This document shows positions 19,603-27,845 of a stretch of 64,000 bases of DNA, piece after piece. The notes beneath the pieces are model-generated. The model was not told where the DNA came from. It worked only from the letters and a program-made list of their open reading frames with translations, and ran no database searches. Positions within the stretch are counted from its first letter, which is position 1. Each line of letters starts with the position of its first letter. The translations under genes were made by a program, and so were the position numbers. The stretch comes from KBS-96 sp963722585 (lineage in GTDB: Bacteria; Acidobacteriota; Terriglobia; Bryobacterales; Bryobacteraceae). The stretch lies in NCBI GenBank assembly GCA_963722585.1, contig CAVRNU010000051.1, positions 8,245 through 72,244 on the forward strand, in the 5' to 3' direction.

Positions 19603-21702
19603 TTACGCGTTGACGCTTAGTTTTCCGACACGCATCTGCCGCTGCGCGATTCTGCCGATATGGTCGGCGTGCGCGCTGAGCATGGACTTGAGATCCGAAC
19701 CCGAGCCGTTGATCGTCGGACTGTAGTGCACGTGCACGCTCGACGCGCCGCCGCGGGTTCCACCACCTCCTCCGGCCGTGTCCATCACGTGTTGCGACAA
19801 CGCCGACGGCAGCACCATTTCGTTCGCATGCAGCATGGCCAGGCCGGTCGCCGGCACGAGGCCGCCCTGCTCGAACGCGAGTACCGCAGCGAAGGCCGCG
19901 GCAGCCGCCGGCGGCGCGAGGATAGGTCCGATGATTGGGATCGCCGAGACGGCCGCCCAAGTGTTCGCCGCTGCGACCTTGGCCGCGGCGAACTGCTGCT
20001 GCAAAGCGGCTGAAAGGGAGAGGCTCTGGGACTGGGCCATATACGCTATCTGCTGGACCAACATCTTCTCGAGTGACTCGACTACAGTCATCACAATGCT
20101 GTTCCACGACTGCGCCATCGCCTGGCCAAACTTCTTCTGGCCCTCGATCCACTGGTTTATGCCCTTGGTGAAATTCTGCGAGATGCTCTCAGTCTCGGCC
20201 TCGGCGTCGATGCGGGCCTGCTCGACCTTGAGCGCCAGAATCCTCTCCTCGATCGCCTGTTGCTCGCGGAGCGACTCCACTTCTCCGCCGCCCGATGGAG
20301 TGATGGAAGGACCGCTCAGCGCCGCCTGGCGCTCCTGCTGCGCCTTCTGCATTTCGAGCTGCTGCTCCTCTCCCTGGAGAGCGCCCTCGAGCTTCGCCTT
20401 GTCGACCTCCTGCTGCAAGCCTTCGGCCACGAGTTTCTGGACCCGATCGAACTGGGCCAGGCCCTCGATCGTCACTCGATCCAACTCGGAGCGCAGCTCG
20501 CGCACCCGCTCCGTATACTGCGACTCGGCCGCAAGCCGTTGTTCGAGGAGAGAACGCTCCCGCTCGAGCAGCGCCTGGCCCGTTACACCTTCTTGTTCGG
20601 CCCGCAGCTTCAACTGCTCCATCGCATCGGTGTCTGCCTTGCGCAGCGCCTCCACCTGCTTGCGCGCCGCCTCCTCGGCCTCGCGCGCCGCCTCTTTGGA
20701 CGCCGCCGCCTGATCGCGGGCCAGACTCGTCGTGTCGTCAGTGAGCTTCGCCCGAGCAAGAGCGAGCGAACTCACCACCTGCTGCAGTTCGCCCTGCAGA
20801 TCCTTCAGATGCTCCTTCTGCTCCGCCGCAGCCTTGAACGTATCGGGACGCCCGCGAATCGTCTGGACGGGCGCCATGCGCTGCTGCACGTTGCGCAACT
20901 GCGCCTCGAGGCTAGTGATGTTCTGCTTGTCGGTTTCGATTGCGCGCGAGAGAATGCCAGCGCGAGCCAGGTCTTCAGCGCCTTTGCCGCTGACGATTCC
21001 AACGATCTCGACCTGCGTGTCGCAAGTGTGTTTCGCGAGCTCCTCCATTTCGCGCGTCTGTTGCTGGATGGTCGCGCCGATCGTCTCGTTCCACTGCTCA
21101 ATCTCCTTGAGTCCTTCTTTCCATTCGATGACCTTCTGGACGATTTCCGCGAGCATCTCGCCGAAGGCGATCGCACCGATATAGGGAAAGAGCCTCGATA
21201 GGATCGGCCCGAGTCCAAGCGTCTCGGAGAGGAACCGTTCGACGGCGCGGATGGGCAAAGCTCCCTCGAAGACGCGGATCGCGGCGCTTGAGTACGCCAT
21301 CTGCGCTCCCGTGTGGGCTGCCGCTTCTCCCAGCTGCTCGGTTGCGCCACTTGCTGCCTTCTGCGCGACAGCCAATTCCTCGGCCGCTACCGCCACGCGC
21401 TGCTGCGCTACCGCCAAGTTGGCGAGAGCGGCCCCGTCGTCGTCCTCCGCCTGCTTGGCTGCGCGGCTTGCCGCGCGGACCTGATCCTTCGCCTTCGCGA
21501 ATGCCACCGATGACTCAGCGGCCCGCACCCAGGCGCTCGAGATCTCCGTCGTCGCAGCTTGCGATTCGGCGGCCAAGGCCTGGAACGCGGCCGACATTTC
21601 GCCGCCGGCAGCTCGGGTGCTGGCCACGGCCTGATCCATGCCGGCCTTGAATTCACCGATGGTAACCTGGGCCCCGACTTGGAGGATGTTGTCGTCAGGC
21701 AT
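19603..21702 (-). CDS. Tail tape measure protein
   Basis: 699 aa. Long Ala/Glu/Gln/Lys-rich helical stretches (about residues 35-130 and 260-520) fit a tape measure that sets tail length; a hydrophobic segment lies at about 560-625 (AAAKVAAANTWAAVSAIPIIGPILAPP). The C-terminus has a Gly-rich linker and a His/Ser-rich end. At roughly 1.5 A per residue such a protein would correspond to a tail near 100 nm (family rule of thumb). It directly follows the chaperone T frame (TAG then ATG, no gap), which is the universal order in long-tailed phages. Intact, with no frameshift across 2.1 kb. Confidence 0.8.
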   Translation of the reverse strand: MPDDNILQVGAQVTIGEFKAGMDQAVASTRAAGGEMSAAFQALAAESQAATTEISSAWVRAAESSVAFAKAKDQVRAASRAAKQAEDDDGAALANLAVAQQRVAVAAEELAVAQKAASGATEQLGEAAAHTGAQMAYSSAAIRVFEGALPIRAVERFLSETLGLGPILSRLFPYIGAIAFGEMLAEIVQKVIEWKEGLKEIEQWNETIGATIQQQTREMEELAKHTCDTQVEIVGIVSGKGAEDLARAGILSRAIETDKQNITSLEAQLRNVQQRMAPVQTIRGRPDTFKAAAEQKEHLKDLQGELQQVVSSLALARAKLTDDTTSLARDQAAASKEAAREAEEAARKQVEALRKADTDAMEQLKLRAEQEGVTGQALLERERSLLEQRLAAESQYTERVRELRSELDRVTIEGLAQFDRVQKLVAEGLQQEVDKAKLEGALQGEEQQLEMQKAQQERQAALSGPSITPSGGGEVESLREQQAIEERILALKVEQARIDAEAETESISQNFTKGINQWIEGQKKFGQAMAQSWNSIVMTVVESLEKMLVQQIAYMAQSQSLSLSAALQQQFAAAKVAAANTWAAVSAIPIIGPILAPPAAAAAFAAVLAFEQGGLVPATGLAMLHANEMVLPSALSQHVMDTAGGGGGTRGGASSVHVHYSPTINGSGSDLKSMLSAHADHIGRIAQRQMRVGKLSVNA

Positions 21703-21996
21703 CTAGTTCAGTACCCTCTTTTTCGGTGAATGCGCGAGCGCCCAGTTTGCCATTTCACGCAGGTGGTCGGGCATGCGCTTGGCCGATTGTCCAAGCATGC
21801 CGGAGAGATCGCGCATCTGGCCTTGCGCGGCGGATTCGGTCATTGGGCGCCGCATAGGCCTCTTCCCCCGCTTCAAATGGACCAGGCTCAGAACGACGTT
21901 CGCCGGCGGATACTCAGCGTAATAGTCGAGCAACTCGCAAGCGCGGTCCATGCCCAGGCCATCGATGTATTCGAGCGTCCAGCCGGTAGCGGTCAC
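21703..21996 (-). CDS. Tail assembly chaperone, T-frame (probably made by -1 frameshift)
   Basis: The 97-codon frame starts formally at a GTG, but the same frame is open upstream through the end of the preceding ORF: GNSAGSAEIDWRWIYG then TLVTATGWTLEYIDGLG. The protein sequence looks continuous across the GTG, and GTG has no ribosome site. TGWTLEYIDGLGMDRACEL is like the C-terminal part of G/T-type tail chaperones. So the likely product is a fusion of ORF 22043-22363 with this frame (about 220 aa), made in minor amounts, which binds the tape measure protein during tail assembly. Confidence 0.65.
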   Translation of the reverse strand: MTATGWTLEYIDGLGMDRACELLDYYAEYPPANVVLSLVHLKRGKRPMRRPMTESAAQGQMRDLSGMLGQSAKRMPDHLREMANWALAHSPKKRVLN

Positions 21997-22042
21997 CAGC
22001 GTCCCGTAGATCCATCGCCAGTCGATCTCCGCGCTACCTGCG

Positions 22043-22056
22043 CTATTCCCCCGGCG
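22043..22056 (-). promoter_or_regulatory. Probable -1 ribosomal frameshift site
   Basis: On the minus strand the last codons of the G frame are GCG CCG GGG GAA TAG. A slip by one base on the G5 run (22048-22052) leads into the open T frame. The heptamer is not a perfect X XXY YYZ, so the exact slip point is uncertain. The placement, immediately before the stop and between the tube and tape measure genes, is where lambda G/GT-type shifts occur. Confidence 0.5.
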
Positions 22057-22363
22057 CGACCGGACGCAAGCCGCTGGCGTTCTGAATTGCCCGCCAGACG
22101 TCCAGGAACGTCTTGAGATCGAGCATGTCGAGCAGTTGCTCCTCGGTCAGATCGGGATAGTTCCGCTGCATGGCAGCGAGCGCGATCGGCAGACGCTCCT
22201 TGAGGAAGGCAGCATAGTCGTCGCTCATCTTAAATGGAACCGCAAGCGTCTGATAATTGTCGCGGAACTGGCGCAGCGAAAGCGCTGGAACGATCCACTC
22301 CTTGCCATCCATGTAGACCGAAGCACCGTCGTACTTCGGCTTCCCGTTAGAATTGTCCGGCAT
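22043..22363 (-). CDS. Tail assembly chaperone, G-type
   Basis: 106 aa, acidic, without membrane segments. Motifs such as DGKEWIVPALSLRQFR (about 19-34) and DLTEEQLLDMLDLKTFLDVW (about 71-90) fit the small chaperones encoded between tail tube and tape measure in siphophages. It is 9 bases downstream of the tube gene. The stop (TAG, 22043-22045) lies right behind a G5 run, with the T frame open past it. Known role: the abundant short form and the rare longer frameshift form coat the tape measure and bring in tube subunits. Confidence 0.65.
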   Translation of the reverse strand: MPDNSNGKPKYDGASVYMDGKEWIVPALSLRQFRDNYQTLAVPFKMSDDYAAFLKERLPIALAAMQRNYPDLTEEQLLDMLDLKTFLDVWRAIQNASGLRPVAPGE

Positions 22364-22372
22364 CGCAATCGC

Positions 22373-23134
22373 CTATGAGAGATCCGCGTAGATTTTGCCG
22401 AGCGTGCCGGTCGCATCCACGCCGGCGTCGAAATCGATGTCGGACATCCAGAAATCCTCCTGCTTGGTCGGAATCGAGACCGAGCCCATGGTGCAGGAGT
22501 AGAGCTCGAGCCCCATGATCTTGTTGCGGAACTGATTGAAGAGGAACGCGCGGAACTCCGGCGCGTAGCCCATCAGCTGGTTGGTAAGAGTGATGGTGGC
22601 GCCGCGCGTGGTGCTCGAGTAGGTGTAGCTGATCAACACGCCGACTCCCGCATCCGCCGTCGCGAACGTGTACGTGCCAGTCGCCGCGTCGACGGTATAC
22701 TGCCCCGTCGCCGGCGTCCCGGAAGTCAGTTTTTCCAGCTGCGCTCCGGTCAATGCGTTGATCACGCCATAGTCGGTCTCGAACATCGAGGCGTTCGTCA
22801 CCGTATAGGTTTCGACCGGAGGCGAGCCCGAACCGATCATCCACGCCTCGTTCACGGCCATGATGGTCATCCCGGTAGACTGCGCCTGGCCGAAGTACAG
22901 CTGGTTGAGCAGGCCGGGATCGAGCACGGCGATTTTGCCCTTAGCCGTCACATCGATCTTTCCCCGCGCCTTGGCCACGGGGAACTGGCTCTGGCCGAAT
23001 AGCTTCTTCAGATCGGCCTTGAAGTCGACGGTCACCTCTTGCAGGATGCCGAGCTGGTAAGGGGTCGGATTGGCGGCGGTGTCGCCGGCGTTCGGCAGTC
23101 CATACAAAACGCCGGTTCCGAATTGAATATTCAT
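22373..23134 (-). CDS. Major tail tube protein
   Basis: 253 aa, beta-rich. The N-terminus (MNIQFGTGVLYGLP) and the segment LGILQEVTVDFKADLKKLFG (about 28-47) are typical of siphophage tube proteins with an early beta-hairpin. A central insertion rich in Thr/Ala/Gly (about 130-165, TGQYTVDAATGTYTFATAD) looks like a small beta domain on the outside of the tube. The C-terminus (DFWMSDIDFDAGVDATG) fits the family. The position before the chaperone pair supports the call. No frameshift. Confidence 0.7.
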   Translation of the reverse strand: MNIQFGTGVLYGLPNAGDTAANPTPYQLGILQEVTVDFKADLKKLFGQSQFPVAKARGKIDVTAKGKIAVLDPGLLNQLYFGQAQSTGMTIMAVNEAWMIGSGSPPVETYTVTNASMFETDYGVINALTGAQLEKLTSGTPATGQYTVDAATGTYTFATADAGVGVLISYTYSSTTRGATITLTNQLMGYAPEFRAFLFNQFRNKIMGLELYSCTMGSVSIPTKQEDFWMSDIDFDAGVDATGTLGKIYADLS

Positions 23135-23183
23135 ACGGTTGCTCCTAACGTTGGTTTGAGATTGGCGGGTTCGAACGCCGGTG

Positions 23184-23642
23184 CTACGGGACGAGAATGT
23201 GAACGGGGACGAAGGCGACCGCCTGCTGGCTCAGGATGCCCGGATCGATGTCGGTCTTCCCCTCGATCCAGCAGTGGGACACCAGGCCGCCGAGACTTTG
23301 CACGCCGGTCGGGCCCGTCGGCGCGAGCGCGTCCTCGATCGCCGCGAGAAGTTGATTGATCGGCGTGGCCGCAAGTAACGTCTCCTGGCCAGGCTCCTCG
23401 TTGAGTGCCGAGTCGTAGGCGTAGACGAAGAGCTGCGCTTCGAGCGTGAGCTTTCCTGGCGTGCCCCTGGGCTTGGGTTCCTTCGATTCCCCCACGCCGC
23501 AGACGAACAAGGCCGGCTGCTGCGCGGGCGACAGATCAGGCGGCATGATGTGGCGCCGTCCGATGGTCACAAAGGAACTGGCCAGCTGCGTCTGCAGCAT
23601 GCTGAAGAGCGCGACGTAGATGGACTCGCGATCGATGCTCAT
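23184..23642 (-). CDS. Tail terminator-like phage protein
   Basis: 152 aa. It begins SIDRESIYVALFSMLQTQL, a helix common to tail terminator/gp37-type minor tail proteins, followed by a Pro-rich loop and a beta-rich C-terminal half (TLEAQLFVYAYDS; AFVPVHILVP). It overlaps the upstream HK97-gp10-like gene (ATGA at 23639-23642) and precedes the tube gene: the place of the terminator that caps the growing tail tube. Confidence 0.6.
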   Translation of the reverse strand: MSIDRESIYVALFSMLQTQLASSFVTIGRRHIMPPDLSPAQQPALFVCGVGESKEPKPRGTPGKLTLEAQLFVYAYDSALNEEPGQETLLAATPINQLLAAIEDALAPTGPTGVQSLGGLVSHCWIEGKTDIDPGILSQQAVAFVPVHILVP

Positions 23643-24106
23643 GCCTTCATCGCCTCGTCCATCCGGGCCTTCAGGATCTCGAAGAAGCGCCCCTTGAAGC
23701 CCTCCGCCGTGGCGAAGAAGAACGGCTGGCCAGGCGTCTCGAACCCCTTGCGGCTCATGCGGTACATGATGGTGCCGGCGACGTTGATCTGCATCAGCTT
23801 GTCTTTGACTGCCGGATTCTTCGTGCCGTACTCGAGCCAGTAGTGCTCCTGCTTGCCGGCGTAGCGCGGCCGATACACCGCGGAGATCTGCTCGCCCGAC
23901 TCGATCACGCGACCGCCGCGCCCGAGGATCCGCTCGAGCAGACCGGTGCGGGTATGGCCCGACACAGCCTCGACTTCGGCGCGTGCTAGGCCTCGAATGC
24001 CGTCGCGCATGCCCAGCCGGATACCGACGAGCACGCGCTGCTTCACGTTCTCGATGTGGTTCGAGACAGCATCGATTGAGGCGCGGTTGACGGTGAACAG
24101 GATCAT
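23639..24106 (-). CDS. HK97 gp10-like tail completion protein
   Basis: 155 aa. An N-terminal basic helical region (about 1-45) is followed by SGHTRTGLLERILGRGGRV (about 49-67) and by YRPRYAGKQEHYWLEYGTKN (about 78-97). The 'L-x-x-S/L ... Y-x-x-x-x-E-Y-G-T' pattern is the usual signature of HK97-gp10 family proteins, which link head connectors to the tail end. PGQPFFF follows near residue 125, also family-typical. Neighbours overlap or abut on both sides. Confidence 0.75.
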   Translation of the reverse strand: MILFTVNRASIDAVSNHIENVKQRVLVGIRLGMRDGIRGLARAEVEAVSGHTRTGLLERILGRGGRVIESGEQISAVYRPRYAGKQEHYWLEYGTKNPAVKDKLMQINVAGTIMYRMSRKGFETPGQPFFFATAEGFKGRFFEILKARMDEAMKA

Positions 24107-24107
24107 A

Positions 24108-24392
24108 CTAGCTCGAGCTCGACACGCTGAAGTGAATCGGCTCGATCGTGAGAGTCACTTGCTGGTAAGGTCCGCTCTTGCTGCTCCAGTCGGCGAAGCC
24201 CATGCTGCCCGACGCAGCAACCTTCACCGGCTTCTCAGGACCGAACGTTCCGAGAGTTCGAGCGATAAGTAGACCGGTATTCTTCACCGTCTCCATCTCA
24301 CCCTGGTCGGTCAGGCTGATTTTGCTGACTTGGTTCGCGATCTCGGGAGCAACATCCTTCGCTTTCCCGCTCGCTGCGACGCTCCATGACAT
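24108..24392 (-). CDS. Small phage protein of unknown function
   Basis: 94 aa, no membrane segment. It has a helical first half (SGKAKDVAPEIANQVSKISL) and a beta-rich second half (VKVAASGSMGFADW ... VTLTIEPIHFSVSSSS). It lies 1 base upstream of the gp10-like gene and 36 bases downstream of a connector gene, in the same direction. Not recognised; the position suggests a head-tail joining or tail component. Confidence 0.55.
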   Translation of the reverse strand: MSWSVAASGKAKDVAPEIANQVSKISLTDQGEMETVKNTGLLIARTLGTFGPEKPVKVAASGSMGFADWSSKSGPYQQVTLTIEPIHFSVSSSS

Positions 24393-24428
24393 GTTCTACT
24401 TCCTCCTTTTGACTTCAGCTTTCAGACT

Positions 24429-25106
24429 TCATCTGCGCGACCTGGCCGGAACTGCTGCTCCGACTGGCGGAACTCTCTCGGGTGGCGTCTGCAGCGGATC
24501 GTACCGGCGATAGCGCTCGATGACGCGCTTCACCGACGGTGGAATCTCGCTCTCCGGCGTCTGCACCGTCTCGCCCTGCGCCATGTGCTTCGAGGTCTGG
24601 CCGATCCACTGCCGCGTCTTGTAGCGGTAAGAGACCCACTCGATCGCCGCCTGCTGTGCGTCCTGGGGCACGGTTGCGTACCCGGCGTTGTATGAGACCG
24701 TGACGGTTGCAAGATCAGTGAACACGTAACCGTCGAGATAGAGCTCCCATCGCCGCTCCGGGTCGAGGTCCATGTCGATCCAATAGCCGACCATGACGTC
24801 GTCGGTCGACTCCGGGATTTCCGTGGTTGCCGGGCTCGCGTTCGGAACCGTGATGGTCACCGAGGAGACGGAGTTCAGCGGCCAGTGTCGAAGGACCATT
24901 AGATCGCCGCCGTCGCCCTCGCGGACTTCCGTGTAGTCCTGCGCCGGCGTGAAGTCGAGTCGCGCGATCTCGCTCAAGAAGTCGTAGCTGACGGCCATGA
25001 TCAGACGGGAGAGCAAATTGTCGTCGGCGGTCGGATTCACTCCCATCGCAAGCCAGGCCTTCACGTCGGTCAACTGGCACAGGTCGAAAACAGCGGGCGA
25101 TGACAT
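24429..25106 (-). CDS. Head-tail connector protein (gp6-like)
   Basis: 225 aa. Helical N-terminus (VKAWLAMGVNPTADDNLLSRLIMAVSYDFLS) typical of gp6/phiE125-gp8-like connectors, beta-rich middle part (about 85-150, with HWPLNSVSSVTITV), and helical part QDAQQAAIEWVSYRYKTRQWIG (about 167-188). Connectors form a ring between portal and tail. A second gene of similar type lies at 26204-26914, with a plus-strand DUF4386 gene between. No portal or capsid gene accompanies them. Confidence 0.65.
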   Translation of the reverse strand: MSSPAVFDLCQLTDVKAWLAMGVNPTADDNLLSRLIMAVSYDFLSEIARLDFTPAQDYTEVREGDGGDLMVLRHWPLNSVSSVTITVPNASPATTEIPESTDDVMVGYWIDMDLDPERRWELYLDGYVFTDLATVTVSYNAGYATVPQDAQQAAIEWVSYRYKTRQWIGQTSKHMAQGETVQTPESEIPPSVKRVIERYRRYDPLQTPPERVPPVGAAVPARSRR

Positions 25107-25334
25107 TATGTTCTATGACAGGCTGGGTTCGATTCGGCTTAAGATCCCCCGATGCGGTCGTTTCGGCAGCGTTACGATTACGCGTTTCGGAGCATTACCG
25201 GGCACAAGCGTGAGCATTTGTTTCCGTGTAGTCCGTCATCCGGGAGGAACCAGTGTTGGCTTCTGGCTCGTGCCGATGGCACGTGGCTTCGTGCCCTTTA
25301 GGGTCGGGAGAATTCAAATTTTCGGGGAATTGAA

Positions 25335-25439
25335 ATGACCAAAAATATGACCGAAGCTGTATCGACCCCGGACGTGACATGGCAGGGGCGTGAAGGGCCC
25401 TATCTCAAGCACAGGAACAAATACGAGGAGAGAGGATAA
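25335..25439 (+). CDS. Possible 34-aa leader ORF
   Basis: ATG at 25335, TAA at 25437-25439, immediately followed by the ATG of the DUF4386 gene at 25440 (TAAATG). The peptide is charged (ends LKHRNKYEERG). The sequence GAGGAGAGAGG at its end supplies the ribosome site for the next gene, so the coding end and that site overlap. It may be a leader used for coupled translation, or chance. No family recognised. Confidence 0.35.
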   Translation: MTKNMTEAVSTPDVTWQGREGPYLKHRNKYEERG

Positions 25440-26135
25440 ATGAATTCCACCAAAAAGACAGCAAGGCTCGCAGGCGTGCTGTACCTAGTGAACGGCATGA
25501 CCGGCTTCTTCGGCATCATCTATGTCCCCAGCAGACTAATCGTGTCTGGTAACGCCGCTGCAACCGCCAACAACATCCTCGCCTTCGAGAGGCTTTTCCG
25601 CGTCGGTATCGTCTCCGAACTGATTTGCGCGGCCGAATTTGTCTTCCTGCTTGGGGTTCTTTACCGATTACTCGGTGGAGTGAACAAGACGCATGCTTCG
25701 CTGATGGTGATCCTGGGTCTGGTCTTCGTTCCCATTATGTGTGTGAATGTACTAAACGAGATCGCTGCCCTGACGCTCTTGCGCGGCACGGATTTCCTGT
25801 CGGTATTCGACAAACGTCAGCTGGAGGCTATGGCCATGCTGTTCCTCGATTTGCATCGCCACGGGTACGTTGTCGGCTGGATTTTTGGCGCTTGGCTTTT
25901 CCCTTTCGGGGTTCTTGTATTTAAGTCAGGTTTCCTCCCCCGCATCCTGGGCGTGCTGCTGATCGCTGCATGTTTCGGCTACCTGGCGGATAGTTTTACG
26001 CCGTTGCTTCTGCCGAGTTACGCGAATTTCGTGGGCCGAATCGCGAGTATCCCGCTAACACTGGGCGAACCAGCGATTATCCTTTGGCTTTTGATTAGGG
26101 GCGCAAAGGATCAACCATTGCAAGCCGCTGCATAA
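25440..26135 (+). CDS. DUF4386 family membrane protein
   Basis: 231 aa with about six hydrophobic segments (for example residues 10-30, 55-78, 88-112, 140-160, 167-187, 200-222). The start KKTARLAGVLYLVNGMTGFF is the signature of DUF4386, a bacterial integral membrane family of unknown function. It has a strong ribosome site (GAGGAGAGAGG). It is the only plus-strand gene between 14.8 and 33 kb and lies between two phage connector genes, so it is a cargo ('moron'-like) or inserted gene with its own promoter, presumably within 25107-25334. Intact. Confidence 0.85.
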   Translation: MNSTKKTARLAGVLYLVNGMTGFFGIIYVPSRLIVSGNAAATANNILAFERLFRVGIVSELICAAEFVFLLGVLYRLLGGVNKTHASLMVILGLVFVPIMCVNVLNEIAALTLLRGTDFLSVFDKRQLEAMAMLFLDLHRHGYVVGWIFGAWLFPFGVLVFKSGFLPRILGVLLIAACFGYLADSFTPLLLPSYANFVGRIASIPLTLGEPAIILWLLIRGAKDQPLQAAA

Positions 26136-26203
26136 ATTGAGCCAGTAATCCTGGTAAGCGCTCCTGTTTATGTGCCACGTCCTCAAGCAGTCGAATTGCT
26201 TCT

Positions 26204-26914
26204 CTAGCCGCGAGTCGGAGACACGTCGAGTACGCGGATCGACCACAGCAGGCGCTCGACTTCCGGGTTCTTCTTGCCGATCTGAGTGGGGTTGCTGTCC
26301 CACAGCGCAACCAGCTGCCGCATCGCGATCCTCACGGAGGCCGGCACGCTGCTTGCGGCGGCGCCGTAGCCGGCGGTGAAGTAGATGGCCACGGCGTTAG
26401 GTACGTACAGGCAGGGCGGCCAAAATTCGCCGGAGTTCGGGAACAACCGCGGAGGCTCGCTCGAGGTGTCGACAACGAAATCCCCGTCCTGATTGCCCGG
26501 AATCCCGGGCAGCAGGTCAGTGGGCGTGCCGTCGGTCGCGATGTAGGTGATTTTTTGGACGCCCACGAGCGGCGAGTAGAACAACTTGATCATCTGCGAA
26601 TAGTTCCACAACGTGGTCGAATAACGCGGCAGGCTGTAGTAGGCCGGCGGATACGCCTGCTGACTCATCACGGTATCCGTGTAATACGGGAACGAGTCGA
26701 GGTACTGGATGAACCCAGTGTTCACGAAGGCGCGCCGCGTGAACGTTGAGCAGTATTCACGCGCGGCTGTGATGAGATCGCGGAGCCTGGTCGCCTGCAT
26801 CGCAGATGTAACGTGGTCCGAATCCTGCCACGGGCCCAGCCCGAGATGCAGCTTCGTCTCGGCAAGCGACAGTGGCTCAGCAGTGGGCGGCGTGTTCACT
26901 ACGATCGCGGCCAT
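26204..26914 (-). CDS. Second head-tail connector protein (gp6-like)
   Basis: 236 aa. N-terminal TAEPLSLAETKLHLGLG and LRDLITAAREYCSTFTRRAF (about 45-64) match the phiE125-gp8/gp6 connector family: 'P-L-S-L-x-E-x-K-x-H-L' then a helix ending in a Cys/Thr-rich turn. The middle part has beta strands (SPLVGVQKITYIATDG) and the end has the helical VRIAMRQLVALWDSNP. It resembles 24429-25106 in layout, so the pair may be paralogues or successive connector rings. The DUF4386 gene separates them. Confidence 0.75.
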   Translation of the reverse strand: MAAIVVNTPPTAEPLSLAETKLHLGLGPWQDSDHVTSAMQATRLRDLITAAREYCSTFTRRAFVNTGFIQYLDSFPYYTDTVMSQQAYPPAYYSLPRYSTTLWNYSQMIKLFYSPLVGVQKITYIATDGTPTDLLPGIPGNQDGDFVVDTSSEPPRLFPNSGEFWPPCLYVPNAVAIYFTAGYGAAASSVPASVRIAMRQLVALWDSNPTQIGKKNPEVERLLWSIRVLDVSPTRG

Positions 26915-26922
26915 GCGGGGTC

Positions 26923-27141
26923 CTATCTCGTTTCGCGGCGCTGTGCCTTGGTCACCGGCTTTTTCGACGACGTGGTTTGCTGCTGCTCGAGCAGTTGGCG
27001 GATTCTGGCGAGCTCGTCGAGCAGCGGCTTATTGGCGGTTGCGAGCATATCCGAAAGCCACGGCGCATGCAGCGAAGGCGCGCGGCACGCGTGCAACGTG
27101 CCCGGCTCGATCATTTCATTGCAGATTTTGCAGGTGCTCAT
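26923..27141 (-). CDS. Small zinc-binding-like protein
   Basis: 72 aa. The N-terminus has CKICNEMIEPGTLHACRAP: two CxxC-like cysteines (4 and 7) and a later His/Cys (18, 19) that could hold one zinc. The remainder is a helix and a basic tail (KKPVTKAQRRETR). Its ATG overlaps the stop of the upstream glycosyltransferase (ATGA), so the two are coupled. Function unknown. Confidence 0.6.
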   Translation of the reverse strand: MSTCKICNEMIEPGTLHACRAPSLHAPWLSDMLATANKPLLDELARIRQLLEQQQTTSSKKPVTKAQRRETR

Positions 27142-27845
27142 AAGCTTGCCAATTGCAGCGGACCTGCCCAGCGAAACCGCGAATCTGGCGGAAACAGATC
27201 GCCGACCACCATATGGCGATAGCCGTCCTCGAGCGCATTCCCCGGGTCCACTTGGTTGTACCAGTGGTATTTGCGGATGCGGTCTTCGCGGTGGAGATAG
27301 CCATAATGCAGCAGCCTGGCCTGAACGGGTTCGATACGATCAAGCAGCTGCGCCGGCGCCGAACTGCAGTGGAAGTTCCCTCCGAAGCGAGTCCGTCGAA
27401 ACGTGAGCGCCCGATCCGTCAACCGGAACAGCGACGGCCTCCGAAAGTCGGCGTACCAGCGATCCACACGGACCTGGTCCTCGCGATCCCACAAATAGAC
27501 GATGCGGAAACTGCAGCAAACGGCTGGAGATTCGATCGCAGCTCTGACGGCGCCCACGTCGCTCGGATGCAAAGCCTCGTCGCCATCGATCATGAGACAG
27601 CAGTCGCCGATCTTCGCGCCGACCTGCCAAGCCTTCGCGAGCAGCCAGTCCTTGTCCCTCGTCTCATCTATCCCAGAGAATTCGCTGCGATAGACGGTGC
27701 AGGCGAGCGATTGGCAGATCGTCGGCGTCCGGTCTGTTGAGTGGTCGTCGAGCACCAGGATCTCCTCGCAGACCGGCTGTATGGACCGGACGACGCGCTC
27801 GATCCAGCGCGCTTCGTTCTTCAATCGCAGCAGGGCGATCGTCAT
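27138..27845 (-). CDS. Glycosyltransferase family 2 protein
   Basis: 235 aa from the ATG at 27845, which overlaps the TGA of the upstream gene. GT2 features: TIALLRLKNEARWIERVVRS at the start, ILVLDDHSTDRT (about 29-40) for nucleotide-sugar binding and CCLMIDGDEALHP (about 81-93) with the metal-binding DGD. No membrane helix, so a soluble cytoplasmic enzyme. The sugar and acceptor cannot be told. Coupled by 4-base overlaps with genes on both sides, thus part of the phage-type operon; such enzymes in phages may modify DNA, virion or host surface glycans. Confidence 0.8.
   Translation of the reverse strand: MTIALLRLKNEARWIERVVRSIQPVCEEILVLDDHSTDRTPTICQSLACTVYRSEFSGIDETRDKDWLLAKAWQVGAKIGDCCLMIDGDEALHPSDVGAVRAAIESPAVCCSFRIVYLWDREDQVRVDRWYADFRRPSLFRLTDRALTFRRTRFGGNFHCSSAPAQLLDRIEPVQARLLHYGYLHREDRIRKYHWYNQVDPGNALEDGYRHMVVGDLFPPDSRFRWAGPLQLASL

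Noticed and set aside
20260..21201. 313-aa plus-strand Leu/Arg-rich frame
   Set aside because: Antisense of the tape measure coiled coil, which produces Leu-rich shadows.
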